Shown here: in pieces, positions 26,672-34,522 of the stretch
Numbering within the stretch: the first letter of the stretch is position 1
Layout: the number at the start of each line of letters is the position of its first letter
DNA from: an uncultured Clostridia bacterium
GTDB taxonomy: Bacteria > Bacillota > Clostridia > Christensenellales > Borkfalkiaceae
Direction of reading: 5' to 3'
NCBI GenBank assembly: GCA_944368775.1
Contig: CALVXB010000002.1
Span: 1-64,000, forward strand
Length of the DNA stretch: 64,000 bases
The notes under the pieces: model-generated
The model's database searches: none
Told to the model about the DNA's origin: nothing
What the model saw: only the letters and a program-made list of their open reading frames with translations
Made by a program: the position numbers and the translations under genes

Positions 26672-28920
26672 AGGGGCGAGAAAAAGGTGCCGCGCGCGGG
26701 CAAAAGCGGGTGCGCCTGCTGCTGCTCGGCAGCCCCAACTGCGGCAAATCGACGCTGTTCAACGCGCTGACGGGCGGCCACGCCAAAACGGGCAATTGGC
26801 ACGGCGTCACCGTCGGCGCGCTGGCGGGTGCGGCCGACCTCGCGGGGCTGCCCGCCGAGGTCGTCGACCTGCCCGGCCTGTACTCGCTGCGCACATACAG
26901 CATGGAGGAGGGTGCTGCGAGCCGCGCCGCGCAGGCGGGAGAATACGACCTCGCCGTGTGCGTCGCCGACGCACTCACCCTGCCCCGCGCCCTCGCGCTC
27001 GTGCGGCAGGTGCGGGTGCTGGGGCGGCCTGCCGCGCTCGTCGTCACCATGCGCGACCTGCTCGCCCGCCGCGGCGGCTTTTTGGATGCAGAAGGGCTGT
27101 CCGCGCGGCTGGGCATGCCCGTGTGCGCCCTCTCCGCCCATCGCCGCGCAGACGTCGCCCGCCTGCGCACCGTTCTGCGCGACGCCTGCCAAAGAACGTC
27201 CCTCGTTCCCGCCGCCGTCCCGCCCGTTTCGGCCCGCGCCGCCCCGCCCGTTTCCGTCGCCGTCCCGCCTGTTTCGGCCCGCGCCGCCTCGGTTGCGGCA
27301 GGGGAAGGGGAGAGGGGCGGGCAGGCGGCTTGCGTTTTCCCCGCCCGCCCGCGCGCGGCGCGGGCGGGCGGAAAAGAGCGCGGCGTTCCGGCTGCCGCGG
27401 CGGGGGAGGACGCGCCGCTCGGCGGAGAGGACGCGGCGCTGCTCGACGGCGTGTACGCGCCCGGGCGGCCGCCCTCCGCCCTCGCCGACAAGCTGTTTTT
27501 AGACCCGAAATTTGCGCTGCCGCTGTTTGCGTTCATCCTGCTGTCCGTCTTTTTCCTCGCCTTCGCGCGCGGGATGCCGGGCATGCTCGCCAAAGAGGCG
27601 CTCGAAGGGCTGCTTGCGGGGGCGGGCGATCGGCTCGCCGCGGCGGCGGAGGGGGCGGGCGCGCCCGTCGCAGGGGAGTTTTTGCGCTCGCTGTGCGGCT
27701 CGGCGGGCATGCTGCTCTCCTTCCTCCCGCAGATCGCCCTGCTCGAACTCGCACTCGCCCTGCTTGAGGAGAGCGGCCTGCTCTCGGCGCTCGCCTTCCT
27801 CACCGACGGCATCTTCCGCCGCGTCGGGCTGACCGGCCGCGCCGCCTTTTCGCTGCTGATGGGCTTCGGCTGCACCGCCGCCGCCATTTTGACGACGCGC
27901 GGGCTGGAAAACAAGCCGCTGCAGCGGCGGGCGATCGCCATCCTCGGCTACGTCAGCTGCGGGGCAAAGCTGCCCGTCTACCTCGCCGTCGTCTCCGCCT
28001 TCTTCGCCCGCCCCTTTATCGCCGTCGTCGCGCTGTACGCGGCGGGCGTGCTGCTCGCCTTTGCGGCGGCGCTGCTGCTGCGCCGCCTCATCCCCGGCGA
28101 GGAGACCTTCGTGCTCGAACTCGCGCACCCGCAATTTCCGCGCCTGCGCCCCGTGCTCCGTTCCTTGCTTTTTTCGGCAAAACAGTTTATAATAAAGGTC
28201 GCAACGGTGGTCACCGCCTTCCTCATCCTGCTGTGGGTGCTGCTCTCCTTCGACTTTTCGTTCGGCTATGTGGGGGTGGGCAGCGGCGAGAGCATCCTCG
28301 CCCGCATCAGCCGCGTCCTCGCGCTGCTCTTTTGGCCGATGGGCGCGGGCAAGTGGCAGGTCGCGCTGGCGGCGCTGTCCGGCCTCGTCGCCAAAGAGAG
28401 CGTCGCGGCCACCCTCGCCCTCTTCTACGGCGACCTCACCGCCGCCTTCACGCCCGCATCCGCCGTCGCCTTTTTGGTCTTTATCTTGACCTGCTCGCCC
28501 TGCGCCTCCGCCATCGCGGCCGCCGCGCGCGAGATGGGCGCCCGCCGCGCGCTGCGCCTCGCCGCCGCGCAGACGGGCATCGCCTTTTTGCTCTCTTACC
28601 TCGTGTACGGGCTGCTCTGCTGCGGCGCGCTCGCCGCCTGCGTGTGTGCGCTCGCCCTGCCGCCCCTCATCTTTTGGTATCGGAAACGGGAACATGAAAA
28701 AATTCATCGCCCAAAAAAGCCAAACGCTCAAAGACTTCACCGACGAAGTGTACGCCCAAGGTTCCTTCGCCCTCGCCCGCCTGCTGCGCGACCGCGACGT
28801 GCGGGTGAACGGCGCGCGCGTCGGCAAAAACGTCGTGCTGTCTGCGGGCGACGAGGTCGCCTACTACACGACCGCGCGCGAGGAGCAAAAGCCCTTTTAC
28901 GACGTCGTCTATCTCGATGA
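26662..28920 (+). CDS. feoB: FeoB, ferrous iron transporter, divergent G domain and extended C-terminus
   Basis: 752 residues as read. The G domain has G1 GSPNCGKST (23-31), G2 Thr50 and G3 DLPG (69-72). At the G4 position, where FeoB normally has NxxD, it reads TMRD (129-132). Residues 181-255 are Pro/Ala/Val-rich with an internal duplication (VPPVSARAA twice), replacing the usual helical domain. The membrane part with Gate motifs follows (DPKFALPLFAFILLSVFFLAF; GFGCTAAAI; SCGAKLPVY; CSPCASAIAA). The family would normally stop after FWYRKR, but the frame stays open for about 76 Arg-rich residues and overlaps the next gene by 227 bp, so the 3' end may carry a frameshift. Role: Fe(II) uptake. 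Confidence 0.88.
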   Translation: MRLKGREKGAARGQKRVRLLLLGSPNCGKSTLFNALTGGHAKTGNWHGVTVGALAGAADLAGLPAEVVDLPGLYSLRTYSMEEGAASRAAQAGEYDLAVCVADALTLPRALALVRQVRVLGRPAALVVTMRDLLARRGGFLDAEGLSARLGMPVCALSAHRRADVARLRTVLRDACQRTSLVPAAVPPVSARAAPPVSVAVPPVSARAASVAAGEGERGGQAACVFPARPRAARAGGKERGVPAAAAGEDAPLGGEDAALLDGVYAPGRPPSALADKLFLDPKFALPLFAFILLSVFFLAFARGMPGMLAKEALEGLLAGAGDRLAAAAEGAGAPVAGEFLRSLCGSAGMLLSFLPQIALLELALALLEESGLLSALAFLTDGIFRRVGLTGRAAFSLLMGFGCTAAAILTTRGLENKPLQRRAIAILGYVSCGAKLPVYLAVVSAFFARPFIAVVALYAAGVLLAFAAALLLRRLIPGEETFVLELAHPQFPRLRPVLRSLLFSAKQFIIKVATVVTAFLILLWVLLSFDFSFGYVGVGSGESILARISRVLALLFWPMGAGKWQVALAALSGLVAKESVAATLALFYGDLTAAFTPASAVAFLVFILTCSPCASAIAAAAREMGARRALRLAAAQTGIAFLLSYLVYGLLCCGALAACVCALALPPLIFWYRKREHEKIHRPKKPNAQRLHRRSVRPRFLRPRPPAARPRRAGERRARRQKRRAVCGRRGRLLHDRARGAKALLRRRLSR

Positions 28921-29551
28921 AAATATCCTCATCGCCGACAAGTACGCGGGCGTGTCCTCCGAGGCGCTCTTCTGCGCGCTCGAAGAGCAGTACGCCGCCC
29001 GCTTTATCCACCGCCTCGACCGCAATACGAGCGGGCTGATCGCCTTTGCGCGCACGGCCGCCGCGGAGGCGGAGCTGCTTGCCGCCTTCCGCGAGCGGAG
29101 AGTGGAAAAGATCTACGAGGCGGTGTGCTTTCATCCCTTCCAAAGGCAGCGCGCCCTGCTCACCGCCTACCTGCGCAAGGACGCGCGCGCGGCGCGGGTG
29201 CAAGTTTTTTCCGCCCCCGTGCCCGGCGCGGAAAAGATCGTCACCGAGTACGCCGTCCGCGCGCAGGCGGGGGAGCACGCGCTGGTCGAGGTGCGGCTGC
29301 ACAGTGGCAAGACGCACCAGATCCGCGCGCACATGGCGTTTATCGGGCATCCCGTGGCGGGGGATGAAAAGTACGGCGACGAGGCGCTCAACAAAAAGTA
29401 CGGGGTGCGGCGGCAGCTGCTCGTCGCAAAAAAGCTCACATTTGCGTGCGGCGGCAGGCTTTCCTATTTGAACGGGCGCACGTTTACCTCCGCCTTTTCG
29501 CCCGCACTTCCGCCGCCGAAAAATTGTACAGACGCGCCCGCAAACGGTTGA
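28694..29551 (+). CDS. RluA-family pseudouridine synthase
   Basis: 285 residues. The N-terminal S4-like part (FIAQKSQTLKDFTDEVY, then LARLLRDRDVRVNG, then AGDEVAYY) binds RNA. The catalytic domain has the diagnostic HRLDRNTSGLIAFA with the nucleophile Asp, and SGKTHQIRAHMAFIGHPVAGDEKYG at the active-site rim. It isomerises uridine in rRNA or tRNA; the exact site is unknown. The start is ATG behind a weak GGGA. Most of the first quarter overlaps the open frame that extends feoB. The last codons overlap the promoter of the following regulator. Confidence 0.9.
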   Translation: MKKFIAQKSQTLKDFTDEVYAQGSFALARLLRDRDVRVNGARVGKNVVLSAGDEVAYYTTAREEQKPFYDVVYLDENILIADKYAGVSSEALFCALEEQYAARFIHRLDRNTSGLIAFARTAAAEAELLAAFRERRVEKIYEAVCFHPFQRQRALLTAYLRKDARAARVQVFSAPVPGAEKIVTEYAVRAQAGEHALVEVRLHSGKTHQIRAHMAFIGHPVAGDEKYGDEALNKKYGVRRQLLVAKKLTFACGGRLSYLNGRTFTSAFSPALPPPKNCTDAPANG

Positions 29552-29577
29552 CAAAGGGCGCGAAAAAAGGGTATAAA
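29548..29577 (+). promoter_or_regulatory. Promoter of the ArsR-type regulator
   Basis: TTGACA, 18-bp spacer, TATAAA. The -35 overlaps the stop codon of the pseudouridine synthase gene. GAGGAG lies close before the ATG. Confidence 0.8.
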
Positions 29578-29598
29578 TAAGGAAAGAGGAGACGACGC

Positions 29599-29937
29599 AT
29601 GGCAGAAGAGAGAGAGTGGGATTTTATCGCGCGCGTGCGCGCGCAGCTGCCCCCCGATGAGGTGGTGCAGAACCTCGCAGACGTGTTCAAGGTGTTCGGC
29701 GACGCGACGCGCACCAAAATTTTGAGCTGCCTGCGCGTGCGCGACCTGTACGTGGGGGAGATCGCCGAAGTGCTCGGCATGAGCGTCTCCGCCGTCTCGC
29801 ACCAGCTGCGCATCCTGCGCGGGGCAAAGCTGGTCAAGGGCGAAAAGCAGGGCAAAGAGGTGCTCTACTCGCTGGACGACGACCACGTCACGCAGATCAT
29901 GGAGTGCGGCCTCACGCACATCAACGAGCGCGACTGA
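29599..29937 (+). CDS. ArsR/SmtB-family metal-sensing repressor with an alpha-5 zinc-type site
   Basis: 112 residues. The winged helix spans about residues 25-90, with recognition helix MSVSAVSHQLRILRGAKLV and wing KQGKEVLYSL. The last helix holds D94-x-H96-x10-H107-x2-E110, exactly the SmtB-type alpha-5 metal site (D-x-H-x10-H-x2-E). There is no alpha-3 CxCxxC. A dimer would release DNA on binding Zn(II) or a similar ion. It follows feoAB and precedes an operon with two GTTCGC/GCGAAC palindromes, the most likely target. No such palindrome is seen at its own promoter. Confidence 0.9.
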   Translation: MAEEREWDFIARVRAQLPPDEVVQNLADVFKVFGDATRTKILSCLRVRDLYVGEIAEVLGMSVSAVSHQLRILRGAKLVKGEKQGKEVLYSLDDDHVTQIMECGLTHINERD

Positions 29938-30138
29938 GCCGCCATTCGGAGCGCCGCCCGCCGAGCCCCTCGAACTTGCGCGCCCCGCCGCGCCGCCCGA
30001 ATGAGCCGCCCGCGCCGCTTGGCGCGCTGCCCGCTCTGCGGCGCATTTCGCACAGCGCGTCCGTATTGCTCCATGCCCTTTGTTCTTGCACGCGCGATCC
30101 CGCGCGAAAAATGACTCGGTAAACGTTGCGCCGCACGG

Positions 30139-30167
30139 TTGACAAAATCGCCTGCGGCGCATATAAT
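30139..30167 (+). promoter_or_regulatory. Promoter of the DUF3793-flavodoxin operon
   Basis: TTGACA, 17-bp spacer, TATAAT: a perfect consensus. The 13 bases before the -35 (TTGCGCCGCACGG) are identical to those before the phosphatase promoter at 47720. Confidence 0.92.
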
Positions 30168-30176
30168 AATAGGTAG

Positions 30177-30192
30177 GTTCGCATAAGCGAAC
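30177..30192 (+). promoter_or_regulatory. Operator-like palindrome 1
   Basis: GTTCGC-ATAA-GCGAAC, with six-base perfect arms, beginning nine bases after the -10 box and so covering the expected transcription start. Confidence 0.75.
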
Positions 30193-30206
30193 TTATCTGT
30201 TACACT

Positions 30207-30230
30207 GTATGTTCGCATATGCGAACATAC
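30207..30230 (+). promoter_or_regulatory. Operator-like palindrome 2 (24-bp perfect)
   Basis: A perfect 24-bp palindrome with core GTTCGCATATGCGAAC and flanks GTAT and ATAC. Its centre is 34 bp from that of palindrome 1. It ends two bases before AAGGAGGG. ArsR/SmtB regulators bind such paired imperfect and perfect palindromes. Confidence 0.85.
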
Positions 30231-30243
30231 GAAGGAGGGCAGC

Positions 30244-30792
30244 TTGAGCGAGACGGAATTTGCCATCGGGCGGTATTGCGGCGTGACCTTTGCGGGGCTG
30301 AAGGTGGCGAGCATGGTCAATTTGCGCCGCGGCGAGCGAGACGTCGTCGTGCGGCTGGCGCGCGGCTTTCGGCGGCGGGGGTTTTGCTTCGTCTGCCTGC
30401 GCGCGTGCGGCGAGCGGCGCGTGCTGTACGTCTATCACGAGGAGCGGCTGCGCGGCCTGCTCTTTTCCCCCGACGTGCGCGCCTTTTTAGAGGGGTTCGG
30501 CTACCGCTACGAGACGGTCGGCGAGGCGGTTTCGCAGCTGCGCGCGCGCATGAACGCCCTCGGGGCGGCCTTCCCGCACGAGATCGGCGTCTTTCTCGGC
30601 TACCCGCTCGGCGACGTGCGCGGCTTCATCGCCGACCCCGCGGGCTGCCTCTTTTGCGGCGCGTGGAAGGTGTACCAAGACGAGGCGTGCGCGCGGCGCA
30701 CCTTCGAGCGGTATAAACGGTGCGAGGTGTGCATCTGCCGCCATATGCAGCGCGGCAGGTCGCTCGCGCAGATCTTCAACATCGTTTCTTAA
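30244..30792 (+). CDS. DUF3793 family protein
   Basis: 182 residues starting at TTG behind AAGGAGGG. It shows the DUF3793 pattern: FAIGRYCGVTFAGLKVASMVN at the start, VYHEERL, then FPHEIGVFLGYPLGDVRGFIAD and CLFCGAWKVYQDE. Several cysteines (CLFCG, CEVCICRH near the end) could bind metal or a cofactor. Function is unknown. In many Clostridia this family sits with feo genes and flavodoxins, which suggests a role in iron limitation. Here it is first in an operon with flavodoxin, 23 bases apart, under the twin palindromes. Confidence 0.85.
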   Translation: MSETEFAIGRYCGVTFAGLKVASMVNLRRGERDVVVRLARGFRRRGFCFVCLRACGERRVLYVYHEERLRGLLFSPDVRAFLEGFGYRYETVGEAVSQLRARMNALGAAFPHEIGVFLGYPLGDVRGFIADPAGCLFCGAWKVYQDEACARRTFERYKRCEVCICRHMQRGRSLAQIFNIVS

Positions 30793-30815
30793 GACAAAAA
30801 AGGAGGTATTTTCAA

Positions 30816-31238
30816 ATGAAAGTTACGATCGTGTATTGGTCGGGTACGGGCAATACGGAGGCCATGGCAAACGCGGTGGCAGAGGGCGTGCAGGGCGCGG
30901 GCGCGGAGGTCGATCTGCTCCCCGTTTCGGCGGCGGGAGAAGAGGTGCTCGGCAGCGACGTTCTCCTCTTCGGCTGCCCCGCCATGGGCGCGGAGGAGCT
31001 GGAGGAAGGGGAATTTGAGCCCTTCTTTTCCTCCGTCGAGGGGCAGCTCGCAGGCAAAAAGGTGGGGCTGTTCGGCTCGTACGATTGGGGTGACGGCGAG
31101 TGGATGCGCACCTGGCAGGCGCGCGTGCAAGACAGCGGCGCCGAGCTGATCGACGAGGGCGTCATCGCCAACAACGCGCCCGACGACGCCGCGCTCGCGG
31201 CCTGCCGCGCTTTGGGCGAAAAGGCGGCGCGGTCATAA
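30816..31238 (+). CDS. Flavodoxin
   Basis: 140 residues, typical short-chain flavodoxin. The FMN phosphate loop is SGTGNTEAMA (about 9-18). The later loops are GCPAMGAEELEE (isoalloxazine side) and GSYDWGDGEWM. It is a one-electron carrier that replaces ferredoxin when iron is short. AAAGGAGG precedes the ATG. Coupling to DUF3793 and nearness to feoAB support an iron-starvation role. A terminator with eight Ts follows at 31362. Confidence 0.93.
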   Translation: MKVTIVYWSGTGNTEAMANAVAEGVQGAGAEVDLLPVSAAGEEVLGSDVLLFGCPAMGAEELEEGEFEPFFSSVEGQLAGKKVGLFGSYDWGDGEWMRTWQARVQDSGAELIDEGVIANNAPDDAALAACRALGEKAARS

Positions 31239-31361
31239 GAGAGGCGCGGTCTTAAAAGGTGCTTACATACAGGGCGGCAGCGGCTCTCTGTGGCGCGTTT
31301 CCGCCGCGGCTGCTTATGTCGCCGCGGCGCCTGCGGCGCGGCCGTGCAGACAACAAAAGAG

Positions 31362-31388
31362 GCGGAGGGGCTCCTTCCGCTTTTTTTT
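31362..31388 (+). terminator. Terminator of the DUF3793-flavodoxin operon
   Basis: GCGGAGG and CCTTCCGC pair (one bulge) around GGCT, followed directly by eight Ts. Confidence 0.85.
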
Positions 31389-31460
31389 GCGCCCTTATCA
31401 CGCTGCAAACCGCCCCAAATCGGCGCGGATGTGGTATAATAAGGAAAAAGGAGGGCGGCT

Positions 31461-33392
31461 ATGATCAGGCGTTACACATTCGGAGAGGTATTCGAGACGG
31501 GCGCGGTGACGGAACAGGTAGATGAGGGGCGCGCGCTCCCGTACTTTACCGTCCGCGCGGACGCGGCGGGCACACGCTTCACCTGCCCGCTGGGCGAAGG
31601 GGACGCCGTCTACGGGCTGGGCGAAACGATGCGCGGCATCGATAAGCGGGGCGGGCGATACGTCTCCTTCAATACCGACAATATGCGCCACGAGGACGAC
31701 ATGCCCTCGCTGTACGGCGCGCACAACTTTTGCATCGTCGCGGGGGCGCGCACCTTCGGCGCCTTTTTCGATACCCCCGCGCGCGCCGTGTTCGAGGCAG
31801 ACTATGGCGGCAGCGGCGTCCTCTCCGTCGTGTGCGAGCGCGCCGTCGCCGTGTACATCGTCGAAGGGGAGTGCGCAGAGGACGTCGCGCGGCAGTTTTT
31901 GCGCGCCATCGGCCGCAGCTACATCCCGCCGCTGTGGGCGTTCGGCTTCGGGCAGAGCCGCTGGGGGTATAAAAACGAGCGCGACATCCGCCGCGTCGCC
32001 GACCGCTACGCCGCCGCCGGCATGCCCCTCGACTACATCTGTTTAGACATCGACTATATGCGCGGGTACGCCGACTTCACCGTCGACGCCCGCCGCTTCC
32101 CCGACATGGCGGGGCTGGTCGGGGAGATGCGCGCGCGGGGCATCCGCCTCGTCCCCATCGTCGACGCGGGCATCAAGATCGAGGCGGGCGACGCCGCCTA
32201 CGAGGAGGGCGTCCGCCGCGGCTATTTCTGCAAAAACAAGGAGGGGGAGGACTTCCGCGCCGCCGTCTGGCCGGGCATGACGCACTTCCCCGACTTCTTT
32301 CAAGCGGAGGCGCGCGCCTGGTTCGGCGGGCTGTACAAGTTCTACACCGACCTCGGCTTCGAGGGCTTCTGGAACGACATGAACGAGCCCGCCATCTTTT
32401 ACAGCGAGTACACCGCGGGGAAGAGGGGAGACCGCAGCGGGGGCGACCCCCTCTACCGCGGCGGCGCCTTCCTCGAAGATTACCGCAACTTCACCCACCG
32501 CGCGGGCGGGCGCACGGTAAACCATTGGAACGTGCACAACCTCTACGGCGGGCTGATGACGCGCGCCTCGGCGGAGGGGCTTGATAAGCTGCTGGGCGGC
32601 CGCTACCTGCTCTTTTCGCGCGCCTCCTATATCGGCGCGCACCGCTACGGCGGCATCTGGACGGGAGACAACAGCTCGAGCTGGCTGATGCTCCGCCGCA
32701 ACGTCACCATGATGCCCGGGCTGAATATGTGCGGCTTTTTGTTCAGCGGCGCGGATACGGGCGGCTTCGTCGGCAACGCCTCGCGCGAGCTGTTGCTGCG
32801 CTGGCTCGCCTTTTCTGTGTTCACGCCGCTGCTGCGCAACCACTCGTGCAAGCTCACCCGCCGCCAAGAGTGTTACCGCTTCCGCGGCAAGCGCGATTTC
32901 CGCAGCCTGCTCGCCCTGCGCTACCGCCTTCTCCCGTACATCTATTCGGAGTTCATGAAGGCCGCGCTCTCGGCCGACCTGTACATCCGCCCCCTCGCCT
33001 TCGGCTACCCCGCCGACGCGCGCGCGCGGAAGATCGAGGATGAGCTGCTCGTCGGCGACAGCCTGCTCGTTGCGCCCGTGCTCGAAAAGGGGGCGCGCGG
33101 CCGCACCGTCTACCTGCCCGCTCCCATGACACAGGTGCGCTGGACGGGCGAGCGGTTTGAAACTTCTCCCCTCTCCGCGGGCGAGCACTTCGTCGAGGTG
33201 CCGCTCGGGCAGGCCGTGTTCTTCATCCGGGAGGGGAAGCTGCTGCCCGTCGGCAGGGGCGGCATGTGCACGGCGGAGGTCGACCTCGCCGCCGTCGAGC
33301 TGCTCGGCGACGGAACAGAGTACGCGCAGTACATCGACGACGGCGTGACGCGCGACGTCTCCCTGCAAAACGTGCGCATTCTGCGGCGGTAG
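31461..33392 (+). CDS. Glycoside hydrolase family 31 (alpha-glucosidase type)
   Basis: 643 residues. It has YICLDIDYMRGYADFTVD, the nucleophile Asp in GFWNDMNEPAIF (about 306) and the likely acid/base Asp in GGIWTGDNSSSW (about 402). A C-terminal beta domain starts near VGDSLLVAPVLEKGARGRTVYLP. No signal peptide is visible, so it probably acts in the cytoplasm on imported alpha-glucosides; alpha-xylosidase or related specificity is possible. An extended -10 (TGGTATAAT, 31432-31440) is present with no clear -35. The PocR/AraC regulator immediately downstream may control it. Confidence 0.92.
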   Translation: MIRRYTFGEVFETGAVTEQVDEGRALPYFTVRADAAGTRFTCPLGEGDAVYGLGETMRGIDKRGGRYVSFNTDNMRHEDDMPSLYGAHNFCIVAGARTFGAFFDTPARAVFEADYGGSGVLSVVCERAVAVYIVEGECAEDVARQFLRAIGRSYIPPLWAFGFGQSRWGYKNERDIRRVADRYAAAGMPLDYICLDIDYMRGYADFTVDARRFPDMAGLVGEMRARGIRLVPIVDAGIKIEAGDAAYEEGVRRGYFCKNKEGEDFRAAVWPGMTHFPDFFQAEARAWFGGLYKFYTDLGFEGFWNDMNEPAIFYSEYTAGKRGDRSGGDPLYRGGAFLEDYRNFTHRAGGRTVNHWNVHNLYGGLMTRASAEGLDKLLGGRYLLFSRASYIGAHRYGGIWTGDNSSSWLMLRRNVTMMPGLNMCGFLFSGADTGGFVGNASRELLLRWLAFSVFTPLLRNHSCKLTRRQECYRFRGKRDFRSLLALRYRLLPYIYSEFMKAALSADLYIRPLAFGYPADARARKIEDELLVGDSLLVAPVLEKGARGRTVYLPAPMTQVRWTGERFETSPLSAGEHFVEVPLGQAVFFIREGKLLPVGRGGMCTAEVDLAAVELLGDGTEYAQYIDDGVTRDVSLQNVRILRR

Positions 33393-33479
33393 GGGCGCGC
33401 CGCCCCCGCAGAGGGCGAGCGGGGCGCGTTCTCGCCGCAAAATTTGCACAAAAGGGTCGCTTCGCGCCGAAAAATTTAC

Positions 33480-33505
33480 GCCCGCCCCTTGCGCGGCGGG
33501 CTTTT
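33480..33505 (+). terminator. Terminator of the GH31 gene, overlapping the next promoter
   Basis: GCCCGCC and GGCGGGC around eight bases, followed by TTTT. The stem contains the -35 of the promoter at 33489. Confidence 0.7.
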
Positions 33506-33517
33506 GTGCGCTATAAT
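33489..33517 (+). promoter_or_regulatory. Promoter placed only six bases before an ATG
   Basis: TTGCGC, 17-bp spacer, TATAAT. The -10 ends at 33517 and the start codon begins at 33524, where transcription would start. There is no ribosome binding site between, so the mRNA may be leaderless. Confidence 0.6.
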
Positions 33518-33523
33518 GGTACC

Positions 33524-34357
33524 ATGATCGGCTCCTTCGATATCCAAAAACTGCAAGAAGTGCTCAAAGACTTCTACACGGCGGTCGGCATCCGCATCTC
33601 CATCTTCGACGACGAGTTCGACGCCGTCACCGAATACCCGATAGAAGCCCCCCGCTTTTGCCGCAATATCCGCGCGACGCGCGCGGGGCGGGAGGCATGC
33701 CGCGCCTGCGACCGCGCCGCCTGCCTGCGCGCGCAGACGCTGCGCGAGGCGCACATCTACACCTGCCACGCCGGGCTCACCGAGGCGATCACCCCCATCC
33801 AGCTGGACGGCGGCGTCATCGGCTACGCCATCCTCGCCCACATGATGCCCGCCGAGGAGTACGAGCGCGCCCGCGAAAACGCCTGCCGCCTCGCCGCGCG
33901 CTACGGCGCGGCGCGGGAGAGCAGCCTCGCCGCCCTCGACGAGATCGCCCCCCGCACCGCCGCGCAGATCCACGCCGCGGCGCGCGTGCTCGACGCGCTG
34001 GCCGCCTACGTGCAGATGCGCAACTTCGCCCGCCGCGGCAGCGGCGCGCTCGCGCGCGACATCGAAAAGTTCGTCGGCGAAAACCTTTCGGGCAAGCTGT
34101 CGGCAGAGGTCCTTTGCCGCCGCTTCCATTGCTCCCGCTCCGGCCTGCACCAGATCGCCCGCCGCGCCTTCGGCACGGGCATCATGGAGTACGTCGCCAC
34201 ACGGCGCATCGAGCGCGCCAAGCAGTGCCTGCGCGCGGGCATGACCATCGCCGAGGCCGCCGCGGCAGCGGGGTACGAAGATTACAGCTACTTCTGCCGC
34301 GCCTTCCGCCGCGCCGTCGGCTGCTCGCCGGGCGAGTACCGCGCAGGGAAAGATTGA
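33524..34357 (+). CDS. AraC-family regulator with PocR sensory domain
   Basis: 277 residues. The N-terminal PocR domain (about 5-165) has the Cys cluster CRNIRATRAGREACRACDRAAC and IYTCHAGLTEAITPI. The C-terminal AraC domain (about 175-275) has two helix-turn-helix units (LSAEVLCRRFHCSRSGLHQI and MTIAEAAAAAGYEDYSYFCR) and ends SPGEYR. PocR-AraC proteins are usually activators responding to small metabolites. The adjoining GH31 gene suggests a sugar signal. No Shine-Dalgarno sequence precedes the ATG, and no other in-frame start fits better. Confidence 0.88.
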   Translation: MIGSFDIQKLQEVLKDFYTAVGIRISIFDDEFDAVTEYPIEAPRFCRNIRATRAGREACRACDRAACLRAQTLREAHIYTCHAGLTEAITPIQLDGGVIGYAILAHMMPAEEYERARENACRLAARYGAARESSLAALDEIAPRTAAQIHAAARVLDALAAYVQMRNFARRGSGALARDIEKFVGENLSGKLSAEVLCRRFHCSRSGLHQIARRAFGTGIMEYVATRRIERAKQCLRAGMTIAEAAAAAGYEDYSYFCRAFRRAVGCSPGEYRAGKD

Positions 34358-34427
34358 ATGGCCTGCCCGCGCCCGCACCGGGCGGCATTTGATCAGTAAC
34401 GAGGCGGCGCGCCGCCGCAAAATAGCA

Positions 34428-34457
34428 GAAGTGCCCGCGCAGATGCGCGGGCACTTC
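34428..34457. terminator. Bidirectional hairpin between convergent genes
   Basis: 13-bp perfect stem, GAAGTGCCCGCGC and its complement around AGAT, between the AraC gene (+) and the zinc-operon distal gene (-). T-runs are weak on both sides. Confidence 0.7.
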
Positions 34458-34522
34458 CGTTTAGGGATAAAAAATGACAGATACGCCTGTCTGCGCGGCC
34501 TTGCCGCGAGGCAGTGCGGGGG

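Larger units (their letters stand above)
29938..30243 (+). other. Intergenic region: GC-rich spacer, promoter and two operators
   Basis: 306 bp. The first 200 bases are GC-rich with a GCGCC-GCTT-GGCGC hairpin near 30017-30030 and no open gene. The last 105 bases hold a consensus promoter and two palindromes, given separately. Confidence 0.6.

Noticed and set aside
30207..30230. LexA (SOS) box in front of the DUF3793 gene
   Set aside because: The Firmicutes LexA box is GAAC-N4-GTTC; here the halves are GTTC...GAAC, the opposite order, and the neighbours are metal-related.
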